In this document: positions 50,201 through 62,400 of the stretch, piece by piece
Numbering within the stretch: position 1 is the first letter of the stretch
Layout of the letters: the number at the start of each line of letters is the position of its first letter
Origin: Pogona vitticeps
Taxonomy: Eukaryota; Chordata; Lepidosauria; Squamata; Agamidae
Direction: 5' to 3'
Assembly (NCBI RefSeq): GCF_051106095.1
Contig: NC_135794.1
Location: 25,794,747-25,858,746 of the forward strand
Length of the DNA: 64,000 nt
Translations under genes and position numbers: made by a program
Notes under the pieces: generated by a model
Database searches by the model: none
Seen by the model: only the letters and a program-made list of their open reading frames with translations
What the model was told of the DNA's origin: nothing

Positions 50201-53200
50201 GGAAACCCACCCGTCAGGGACCACGATCCTGGCGCTGTCAAAGAGGAGGAGAGACGCCAGGAGGAGCTCCCGCCTTCCCCGCCAGCCAGCTTCTTACCTT
50301 GGGCTGAATGGCCTCCTTCTGGCTCATCAGCTGAGACCTCAGGATGAGGACCTCCTCCTTGCGCACCTCCAGCTCCTCGCTGACGGAGGTCATCTGGTCC
50401 AAGAGGACCCGGTAGGCCGGGGCACCCGGGGCCGTGACATCCGGAGCGCTCCTCTCCATCAGGGACTTCCTCAGCTCGTTCAACTCATTCTTCAGCTTCT
50501 TGTTCTCGGATTCCAGCTCTTGGCGCTGCAGCAGAGAAAAGGGAAACCACCGGCCCATCTGGAAGGACTCCAGGCGTATTTGGGTCCGTGCCTCCCCCTC
50601 CTCGGACCCAAAGTCCCTCAAAGAGGCAAGCCCCTTCGACAAGTACAGGGGGAAGTCCCTCAGTCTGCCTCGGATCGCTCTTGCCAGCGCTTCGTTCGCA
50701 AGTGGGCAAACCGTCCTGAAGACTTCTTCGAAAGAGGGCGCCCTCGGGGCCTCAAAGCATTTCTATGAAAACGCTATCTGAATCTGCTTTTAAAATTCTT
50801 CATCTGCCTGGTCATGTGCACAAAAGAGGATCCCCCCCCCAAAAAAAAGAGACCCGGAATTACCTTAAGCGATTCGTATTCCAGTTCCGCTCCTCGCATC
50901 GGAGGCCTTTCCTCCTCCTAGGAGAACAGAGACACAGAGAGAGACAATGCTGTCCTTCCTTCTTTGCATTGTGTGTGTGTGTGTGTGTGGGAGATCTGCA
51001 GAAAACACTGAGATCCAAGCAAGAAAGACTAGATGCACGAGAGGGCAACACGCTTCTGCAACTTACTGAACGCCACCCATTTCAGGGATTCATGCTCACC
51101 CTCGGGGCGGGGGGGGAACTGGTCTGCTGGGGGCGCCTGCCCACAGTGGGAGAGGCCACCCGAGGGCTGCAGCCGAGGGCCTTCCGACGCCGGCATTGAT
51201 TCAGGCCCAGTGTGGATGTCCAAGGGAAGGCGGGGGGGGGGGCTACGTCCAACTGCTCTCTGAGCAAATACACCAGGAGTGGGAACCCACCTGTCCCTTC
51301 CTTCCTTCCTGTCTGCACCTGCCCAGCATGCCTTTCGAGGGCTGGGCATGAAGGAGGCCCTGACCTCCTGGAAGGGGGTCCCAGGGGCTCCTCAACGTCT
51401 CCCAAGAGGGAAGGGGCCCCCTTTCCTCACCTGGGCCTTCGCTCGCAGGGCCTGCTCCTCCTTCCGGTCCAGCTCCTCCTGCAGCCACTGCTTCTCCTGC
51501 TCCAGCTCGGTAACCCGTTTTTGCAGCTTGAGGAAGAGAGACATGTCCAGAGGGGCTTTCTTGTCGCTTGGCTCCTAAGCCGAGGGGAAGCAGAGGGTGC
51601 TCAGAATATGCCAGAGTCATCGCGGAATTCAAAGGGGGACCTCAGCCCAGTCCTTTCCGGTCCCTGGGTGCTGCTGGAGGCTGGAAGCCGGCGAGGCCCA
51701 GCAGCTTTGCCCCGGCGGCGCAAGAAGGCTCGGCCCCGGACTCCTCTGCGCGACAGCCGAGAGCTCCCGGCTGGGCCTGGGCCACCTGCCCCCACAGGGG
51801 AATGACGGTGGTGGGGGCACAGGGAGGGGCGCGCCGGGAACACCACCTGGCGTTCTGGAACAGCCCCATTGGCTGCCCCATGCCAGCGGTGCTGCAAAGA
51901 CCCCGCAGGATGCGAGGTCACCAGCTCAGCCTGCAGGCAGCCACGCACGCATGCGCGCGCCCCCCAGCCCCCTCAGAGTCAGCAAGGGCAAGGAGAGAGG
52001 GCAGGGGGAACGAGGAGCAGAGGCGGAAATGTTACTCGGTTAGGAAGAGAACGGCTGATCCGCATTCCAACTCTAGTTCCAAAGGTTATTTGAGAATTTT
52101 TAAGAGGTCATTCCAAAAAAGGAGATCTAATACAACAAGGCATCTACCCTAAAGCTTTACAGACAGAAAAGCTGGGAACTAACTAGACGTAGGCTTATGG
52201 ATCATACCTTTCTTTCTTACTTGTTTGAAAGGGAAGGGAAGGAAGAAAAAAGGTAGGTTTACAAGTTAGATTCCAAGAGAAATCAAACACACGCCACGTT
52301 TCTGTAACTGGGCGCCCACGTGATGACCAGTCTCAGATGTTGGATTCAATGTAAGGAAGGGCCCAAGACGTGTGTCTTGGACCCGTCAACCGCTTCCAAC
52401 TCTGAAAGCGGTCGCTCTCTCTTGTGTTTGTTTGTTCAAGAACTCTCTTCGGATGGAAAGAGAAGGAAGGAGAGGTTTTCAAGACTGCACCGGCTGTGCT
52501 TCTTTGGGCGGGGGGGGGCGAGAGGGGAGGGTGTCCTGCCCTAAGCGAGGCCTCCATGGAGGGCAGGAGGGCCTCGGCTTCTCCCAAAACCCCTTCCAGA
52601 AGCCACGGCAGAAGCAGGGCCGGGAGGAGACTCCACGGGGGCCCAAGGCCGGCCTGTATCTGTCAGCCTCCTTCTGCCTCCCCCAAAGCGGGCTGGGAAA
52701 TGCTGGGAGCAATGGTCCAAAGGGGTGGCGTCCCACGGCTCTCAACGGGGCCTCCATTTCGCAGTCTAATGCTTGGAAGAGAAAAAAAGGGTTTGGGCGA
52801 CCCAGACCCTTTAACCCACTCAATGCTGGGTTCTGCACTCTGCTGTGCTATCGTTCTTATAGCACACAACACAGAAATCTAAAAAGAATGGGGGAAAAAA
52901 CCCCTAATGCATTAAAAAGAGAGGGGATGGGGGAAACATTGTCAATTACCCTTACATAGGAGGAGCCCAGTTTACAGTCAGAAAAGAGGTGCAGCTTCAC
53001 AGAGCCGACGGGACCATCTAAAGGGTCCCTGCGCCATGTCAGGGGCTGCTCTTCGCACAAGAGGGGTGATCTTGTGTTCACCCACAGCCAGCTCTGGTTG
53101 GTGGCAGGGTGGAAATCCACCCTGGCTGGGCCAGCAGGGGGCGCCCCTCCACTCGCCCACCGTTCCAGCCTTACCTCCTGCCGCATCTGTAGTTCTTCGG

Positions 53201-56200
53201 GCTCCGTGATCTCAGAGCTATAGGTATACTCGGATTCATTGCTATGCGTGGAATCCCTTCTTTTCTGCCCAGGCTTGGAGATATTCTGGGGTGTTGTGGG
53301 GGGGGGGTTGTAGAGAGAAAGAGAGCAGGGAAGAAAGGAAGGAAGGAAAGGCATTAGCATGAATGTCGGCCTGTGAGTTCCCCCAAGGCTCCGTGCTGGG
53401 CACATTGCTTTGCAGAAGAAGAGCCAAGAGCTTAGCAAGGACCAACAGGTGGAGGAGAACTCTGAGCCACAGCCAGAGGAGGAGGAGGAGGACGAGCGGG
53501 AGCTCAGGCGACGGCAGGGGTACCAAGCGGTTGCCTTTTCGGACTGCGGTTTCCCAGCGTGGCCACTTTTCCAAACAGCGGGATGGGGCAACCCTCCCTG
53601 ATCCAAACGGCAGGCACTCTCTGCGCAACCCCACCGCCCTTGGGCCCACATCTGGGGTTCCCCCAGGGCCGCAGCGCCACCCCCAGCTCAGCCGCTGGTG
53701 GGTTGTTTTGGTTTTTTGGGCCGGCCCCTTCCCGGCAGTTTTAAGCCGCTCACCACCATCAGCGTCATCTCGTCCCGGAGGTCGTCGTATCGCTCCTCCA
53801 AGCGGCTGAACTCCTGGAGCAGATTCTGGTACCTCTGTCGCTCGTTGTTCAGGTCCATGTCCAGCTGCTTGGTCTCCTCCAGGAGCCTTTTCTCCATGAC
53901 CTCTGCGGAGGGGCAGGGAAAAATGAACTCAGGTTCTAGGCTGACTATTCATGAAGAGTGTGGATATCTTCCCCCCCCCACTCCCCCCCAAAGGAAGGTC
54001 ACTCTCCATAAGGAAACAAAAGACTGTAAATTGGGGTCTTGTCATATCTGCAATATGAATAAACAGAGCCGATTTCAAAAACATTCATTACCGGCCTGCT
54101 GGGTAGGCAGGCAGGAAGGGGCCCGAAGATGGACAGGGTGGCCTTCCCCGCTTTGGGTCCCAGCCTTGCCTGCCCCCTGGGAGCCTGCCCACCTCTGGCT
54201 GGAGAGATCGCGACTTCTCTGTGCATGCATCTCGGGCCTGGCGAGGGACAGGATTCCCCTCCAGCCAGGGACCCACAACAGGGCGACTCATGGATGTTTA
54301 CGCCAACCTACATGCATTGAGGTTTTGTGACCTGGAGCAGGAGTTTAAGTGAGGAAAACCAAAGAGAAGGAAAAAAGAAAAGAAAAAAGATTTCAGCAAA
54401 TAAATCCAGCGTACCTGTTATCTCTCTCGCCTGCTCCTGGATGCGGCGGTTCAGGTCCTCTTTCTCTTTCTTAAGCAGCATGTTCTGATCTTTCAGTTCC
54501 AGCACCAGCTTTAAAAAAGAGGAAAAGATATCAGAAAGAACTCCTAGCTAAAGCCAAAAAAGATCCCCCTTAATTAACACAATATGTTAGTCGGGGCAGA
54601 CCACTCGAGGCCACAAGGGACCTGCCAAACCTTCCTTGCCCCTCCCCCCCACTCGGGCTCCCCAAAAACAGGAATCCATGGTCCTCCAGAGGTGTTGGAC
54701 CAGAGCACCCCAAATCCCCTGCCACTGGCCAGGCTTTACGGGATAGTCTGGGAACTGCACGCCGACGCTTGCCTCTGGCTGCAACACTTGCCGGAAGGCT
54801 GAGGCTCCGTCCTTTGGAAGAGACTCCCAGTCCTCCCGGAAGGGCACACCGCTTCTACAGTGGCGCCCGCTCAACTCATCGTATACATTATGGACTATCT
54901 TCCAGCCCAACCCGGGGTCTGTCGCAGCAGCCTTTTTAATCCTGTCCTTTTGGCTCCCACTGGAGATGGGAAGCCACCGTCGCTCTTTGGGCCTTGGGCA
55001 GGACCGCTCTAAAACAACCCTGCTGTGTTGCATCCACGGAGGCAGCCCCTGGAGTCCCGCTCCCTCTGAAGCCTCCTCTTCCTTTCCCAGCCTCTCCTGC
55101 CATTCGGGAGTTCTACAACCTCCTGGCCTTCAATTCATTCTGCTCAGTTGCTTTTGCTTTGACATGTTTTCAAATGAGCATCACTAACCTACTAAACTTG
55201 GCAGTGCTACAATCTCGTTGTGGCCACCTTGTGGGTGCCCTCACCTCCATTCCTGCGGCGCACGGCACGCGGGCTCACCTGGTCGGTCTCTTGCTTGTAG
55301 ACGTCCGCCTTTTCTTCGATGGTCTGCTTCTCGGCCTGTGTTTGGTGCAGCTCCTTTCGGAGTTTGGCAATCTCCTCCTGAAGGCTCAGGGCTCGGTTGG
55401 TGGCATTCTTGGCCTCCTCTTCACTCATCTTCAGTCTTTCCACATCGTTCCTTAGCTTCTCTGTCTCAGAGCTGTATGCTGCTTCCAGGGTTGTTAACTT
55501 CTCAAGCAGCGACCTGGAGTCTCTTGTCTGAAAGAAAATAAGAAATAAATGCTGATCCTGCCTGCCATACATTCTGCCCGTGCACGCCTTTCCATTTTAA
55601 AAGAAGACAGGGCACTTCTGCACAATATGAACAGATCACGCCGCCCTTCCCTTTTGCTGGAGGAGGCGGTGTGTGTTTGTGTGTGTTCGGGATCTGGTCC
55701 TGCACTCCCAGCAGCCTTCACGGAGACCCAGATGGGCCACTCTACCTGCTCATCGATTTTACGCTGGAGCTGCATGATCTTGTTCTCCATGCCAACGTTG
55801 AGCTTCTTGTAGTGCTCCACGGAGCGCGCCTCAATCTTCAGCTTCTTCAGCTCCCTCTTGGCAATCATGCGCCGGCAGCAGCATTGCAAGTAGACAATCG
55901 CCTTCAGGGCCCTCTGGTAGCGCCTGCGAGCCAGCCAGCCCCGCACGTGCTTCTGGATAATAGTGGCCTTGTGCTCCCGAAGCATCTGCAGAGTCACAAA
56001 CACTCAGTCAGGATCCCTATTCCTAGATTTCAGACTTAAAAGAAAAAAAAAAACCCACCCAGCTACAGAGGTCAACCAGTTCATACCAACAGCTAAAAGA
56101 GCCACTTAGATCGCGGATGAAATCAGGAAGCAGAAAAAACAAGAACACAAAAACTAGGAAGGAAGGCGGTGCAGCATCCGCCGGGGACGGAGAGCATTCG

Positions 56201-56310
56201 TGTGAGGTACAGCGCGGACGCACTGCAAGCTACCAGGCTCTTGCCAGGGTCTTCCTGGAGATACACAGACACGTTCTGTCTATGACCCCCGTGGACTGCC
56301 TGTCCCTACC

Positions 56311-56409
<99 letters not shown>

Positions 56410-59400
56410 TTTTATTTCTATCCCGCCTATCTGATCTTATTAGATCACTCTAGGCGGCTTACAATAAAAACAACAATGTAATTTTAAGACATTACCTTGA
56501 ACGCCAGCCTGATCTGACGGGGCCTCATCCAGACCCTCCTGAGAGTTCCAAGGCTGGGATGATCCTGAGAGCTTCATGAGTTACAGCGGCCCTTCCCCAA
56601 CCCCAATCCCTTCCAACCCCCAGAACCACAGAGCAGGCAGGGCCACCGGCGGGAGTTGCAGCCCCAAAAGGGAGTAAAGGTGCGAGACGGGGAAATACGC
56701 CTTTCCGTTGAGCAGGGCAATCTTTCTCAGATCTGCTGTGCCCAACAGGTCTGAAAACGATGATGGTGTTTTATGTTCCAGGAGCTTTAGCTGTTCAAAT
56801 GCCATGTCCTCTCCTCGGCCCCCCTGGCGATTCCTCTCTCTGTGCTGCGGCATCTTGTCCTTCGGAGCGGGCCAGCCTCTGTTCCTGCGCTGCCCTCTCC
56901 TCTGGTCCCCACCCTCTCTGCTCCCTGAGAAACACGGCCCGCATCCTGTTGTGGAGCCACAGACAGGGTCAAACCTGACTCCAGAGGATCACGTAAGAAC
57001 CACCCAAAGCCTTGCTACTTAAATCCAGAGACATCCACTAGTTCCATACTTTGGGGGAGATGAAGGAACACCCCCCTCGGAAACGCACCTCTCTGGGAAG
57101 AAAGCAGGATCATGACCGCCATCTCTGCCCCTGCACCAAGCCAAGCATTCAAAACCAGGCACTTACTTTCTGGTACTTCCTCCTAGCAAGACAACCTCGC
57201 AGGTAGGACTGGATGACCACGGTGGCGGCCCGAATGCGGAGGTAACGCTTGCGGGCAGCGAACATCCGCTGGGACTTCTGAATGACGGTGGCTGCTTTGG
57301 TTCTCCGGAGGAAAGTGGCCAGGCTGCCCAAGAACAACAGGAGTCAAAAAAGGGAGCGGCCTTTTTATGGACAGTCTCCACTGCCATTTCACAGTCATCT
57401 CGCCCTATTACTCTCTCTCCACAGGCATGTTCAAGTTCGATAGGCCACTGTGGGGAAGAGACATGGGCCCAGGGAACCATTTTTTCCCTCCCCAGGACTC
57501 TCCCCAGGCCACCCACCCCCACAATCCAAACCAGAAGCAGTCAGAAATGCTCTTTCAATTTCACAAAAAAACCCAGGTTGGGGGGAGGTGCCGTAAGGAA
57601 ACGGCCTTATCCTCAAGAAGGACTGGCACACCTGGAGACTTTGGGGAGCTGCAAAGCTGTGGCTCAGCTGAAAAATCGTATTATTTTAACTTTGGTATGT
57701 GTGGGGCAGTGGGGGAGGTGCTTCCATTTGGTCTATAAACAGGCTGATGAGACTCCCTGTGGAAGACTCCATTCTAAAGCAATGCGTCACTCAAATGAAG
57801 AGCCTGCTTGCCCACGTGGGCTGGGGGTGAGCGGGGGGGGGCTTACCATCGCGCCTGGTAACCTCTGACGTATCTCTGAATGGTGATGGCAGCCTTCCTC
57901 ATGCGCAGGTACTTCTTCCGCATCAGCCACCCCCTGATGGTCTTCTGGATCCGGATGCAGGCAGCCCGGAGTTTATCAGCCCTTATTTTTTCCATGTAAG
58001 CGACCTGACCAGCCCGGAAAAATATCTTTGTCTTTCCAAACTGGTACTTATCCTTGTCCTGTTTTCAAAGGAAACAGACAATCAGTGCATTCTTTAAGAA
58101 GTGTTTTTTTTGGGGGGGGGCAGGGCAGGGCGAAGACTCAGTGAGGGCAGGATTAACAAGAAGATCATAACGGTGCCCTAGGAAGGACAAGACGACCTTC
58201 TCAGGATCAGACCAAAGGGAAGAAAGAGAATTGTTCCAAATCCTGTTATTTCCATTCATCAGCCAGATGGAATATTAAGGATAAAAAGAGACCACTGACC
58301 ATCATCTGATTGAGAAAGGCTACGTTATGATGCAACGTCAAGAGAATGCAAGGCCTCCCCAGCCGGGGTCTGCTCACAAGCTCATTTGCCACCCAAGGCA
58401 AGGGTCCAAAGCCATGAGACCCCACCGGGTGACCGGGTGCCAATGTTTATTAAAAGGAACCCCACGAGGGGGAAAAGAGACAACGACCTGGTTGTGGCTC
58501 CCTCCTCCTGAGGTCTCCCTTCCAGACCAACAGGCCACACGGTTAACTGGAATGAGCAAATGCTCCCAGGGGTTTGTGGGAGGCGTAGCCGGGCCCTTCT
58601 CTTTCAATGGAAAGGCAAGAGAGTCTCCCTGGGGCACACGGGGGGGGGAGGGCAGGGAGGCTCCACCTTTGCTCAAGCAGGACGGCCGTCCCATCCGTGC
58701 AAACCCACACGCGTAGCACTCTTTCCTCGTCCGGGGCCAGTCTGACCTCAGCCGGCCCATCCGGTGGATAAACGGACCTGCCCCCCAAGTGCCCGGCAGG
58801 CTCAGGGACAGCCACACCCTTTGCAAGCATGAACATGGAGGAGGGGAGTTTGCTACCAGAATCAGAATCTCCAAGACGTTTTTACACGTCTGCTTCCTGT
58901 CGCTCAGGACATCTTTCTGCTTCATCAAGACGCGATAGCGGCTGAAGAACTCCTGATAGGTCCACCTAGTTTCAAGAAGAAGAACGGCATGACTCCGAAA
59001 GGAAAGCTCCCTGGGGGGAAAAAGGTTTCGTCTTCCCGTGAAAACCTCCGGTCACGAGGGCTTTACCTGGAGGGGAAACCAGCGGCGCTGATCCGGATCG
59101 TTTCCAGCACCCCACACGCTCGGAGCTGCTGCACGGTTCGCTTCTCATCAAACCTACGCAGGAAAACCTTGGTCAAGGGGGTCTCCCTGGCAGACCCCTC
59201 TCTGGCCGATGGAGGGTTCCGGAAACAGGCCCGGAGGGTAACGGGAGGTTTGGGGGACCCAATCCATTCCCAGGCCGGAGCTTCCCCTCCACCCCAAGCG
59301 TGAGACAGTCTGTGCAAATGGAACTTACATGAATGCAACCTTTAAGTCATTTGGTTTTATACACCGCACGTAATGTGGAGTCGTGGCATTCAGTGTCTCC

Positions 59401-62400
59401 ATCAAGAGATGCAAAGAATTTCTGAACTGAAAGGGAGGGATTGAAAAGAGAGCAAGTTAGGAAAGGGAAACATAGGCACACCCACCCACCCCAATCCGGT
59501 CAGCTTTCTGAGCAGAAATGTCACTCCGCAGGCTGAAAACGCTCTGTCCCTGCTATGATGGGAACACCATGGCGCGTCACCCATTTGCAGAAGGGCCCGA
59601 TCTGCCGACGCCACTGACCTGATGCCCGACTGTCTTCTTATGCTCCTTGCTGGTTTGGGCCACTTTAGACTTGGCTGGCTTGACTGGGGCTCGAGACGAC
59701 AGAGGTGTTCGGCCAGAGGGCGTTGCCGAGGTGGAGCTGGCCTCCTTCTCATCCTGGAACAGCTCCGACAGCATCTTGAGCTGGGCCAGACACAGAAGAA
59801 AACACCTCCGTTAGAAAAGGGGCCACTGTCTCCTCAGGGAAACACAAACAAAAGAGGGAATTAAAAATGCACAGAAGGAGGATATCTTAAGGTTTCTGGA
59901 AGAGCCATAAACTTTACTGCTCCTTAGCTGCTGATTTGAAAAAGGAGAAGAGGTGGGAATGGAAGGAGGAAGTCTCCAGACTTAGGCACCAATGTTTAAA
60001 GCAGCATTAACTTTACTTGTAAAACGTGGCAGGCCTGCAACTCAATCAGGCTGCAGATGAGGCGGCATCACGCTCTCATGCCGTAGTTTTCTTTGGAGTA
60101 AATCTGATAAGACTTTAGAGAACAACTACATGTTTTGAGGGCACTAAACAAGATACAGTTCTCAAGACACTGGCGAGTTTCAGCGTGGAGTCATTAAACC
60201 GCGATTAGGAGAGCAGGCTAAAGTGGCCAAGAGCTCAACATAGAATAAGCAGGGAAGGACTGGAAAGTGGGAATGAATCCCAGTACTAACCTTACTTGAT
60301 CTAAGAACATGGATTTGCTCTTCATAGACAGTGTCTTTGTTTTTTTCCAAGAATCCTTCACACTGGTACTCCACCTGGAATGACAAGCATTCTGTTTTAC
60401 AACCCTAATAATAAAACTGGAACGGGACGGGGACCTCTGAGCGTAAACGCTTCCTACAAGCCCCAAAAAGCCAAGAGAAGGTGTACATAGTCTTCATCTC
60501 TCACAGGAGCTCAGAATACAAATACTTCCCCCAAGACCGGCTCCTCTTCCAAGGGGCACGCATGTTTTCCTGCCAGGGGCCTTGGTATTATTCACACGGT
60601 TTGGAGACCTGGACGGTGGGTCCTCTTCCGACTCCCCTGCAGGCCTTTGGGCATGCCCGCAGGAAGAGGTCCCACCGCCCAGGCTGGGCAACCTCTGCTG
60701 GTGCCACCGAGCCACTGACCAATCCTCTCAGCACAGGGGCCATCAGGAGGCAAAGGGATCCTCCGGCCAGCCCACAAAAAGGAGACCCGACGTGCATTTC
60801 TGGGGCAGTAAAAGAGTGTCGAGTCCAGCAGAAAACACAAACCCTTTTACCTTGTCTGCAAAGTGTTGGATGATAAACGCTTTGTTTGACATGCGGGGCT
60901 TCTCAAAAAGTGCAGTTTTATTCAAGTGAGTATTGTATAATTTCTGGGCCCAGCTGTTGTCGGAACCTTTAGGCATCTAGACAAGGAAAGAATAAAAACA
61001 TGGCAAGCATTCTGATTAATTTCATCTTACAGCTGAGGTAGAAAAATCCCTCTGTCGTTTTTGGGTTCTCTTGAATCCCTGAGACTCAAACAACCACGGC
61101 AGGGCATTCACGGTTCATTTTGCTGCTGACTAGAAAGGGACGGCCCATTTATTTATTTAATTTTACATGCCGCCTATTCTTTCCAACACTCTGTTTCCTA
61201 CCACAAGGCATATTCTGCGAGAGCTACCCTTCCTTGCTCATTTTAGAGCCTGCCTTCTAATTTCAAAGAGGACCAAAGACCCTCCAGGATGGACTGAGTC
61301 ACGCAATTGATTTTTATCACAGGAGGAAAACTAGGCAGAGGAGGGAGGGGAATGGCACTCCAGAGGGGGAAAAGAATTAACTGCATCAGCCACGGTGCAA
61401 ATCTAGCACGGTCTCCTTCACAAGCTCCTCTTTAGGACCAACACACAACCTCAAGGCCTGCTAAGTGAGAGGCCATTAAATGGCACATCCCTCAGCAGCT
61501 GGAAGACTTCAACCCCCCCAAAACACACACACACACACACACCCAGAGTCCAGTCCTCTTCATTCTCACTCAGAAGCTGCCCCCTCCAAATTGCTCCCAG
61601 ATTCATGAGCAGCCTCAAGTGGGGCTGGTCCTGAACTCAGCAGGCCAGAAAAGTCCAGCCACCTGGTAGAAGCCTAAGCACAGTGTTCAAAGGAAGGGCG
61701 GTAGGGCTCCATTGTCCTGCAACGCGACCCATCTCCCACATCTCGGCTCCACAACTGTATACACACACAGACACACACACAGAGAGAGAGATGGAGATAG
61801 AAAGAGAGAGATACACATCTAGGAGATCAAGACTCCTCCTACCTTACATTCCTCATCCAGCAAATCCAAAATACCCATTTTGGCCTCTATGAGGTTAATG
61901 CAGGGCTGATTGTCGTAAAAGTCAATCAAGGTCCAAGGGATCTCTTCTCTCATGTATTCCTCTTGCTCCAGCTTGAAGACATGCTGCCGGAAGAGGGATG
62001 AGCAGGGTTATTGGGGGCCTGTTCACTGGCGCTTCCCTGACCGCCTCTCCCCTGCCCCGCTCGCCTCAATCACATTGAATCTAAATGCAACCCATTGTTT
62101 GCCAAGTGGCGAAATAAGCAGGTGAAAGCAACCCTTCCTTTCTGTATCATGTGCTCAAACGCCAACATTTTAAGAAGGCTTTTACTCTATGAAAAGAGGA
62201 GGGTGGCAAGAAGACTAGATAGCAACATGGGGAGAATGAGAAGTTAAGGAAATGTGACAGCGGTTCTTCTTAACAGCCACCACCATCATTCATAAAGCAC
62301 TCAACATTTTTATTTTACCAGGATGATGCACGGCCAGCTCAACAGCAGCCCTGAGGATCCAGTGATCCAAAGGGACAACATGGTGGGTGGGAAAATCAAA

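Noticed and set aside
62270-62370. Possible MIR-like fragment upstream of MYO5A exon 11
   Set aside because: No tRNA boxes or clear core phrase could be recognised.
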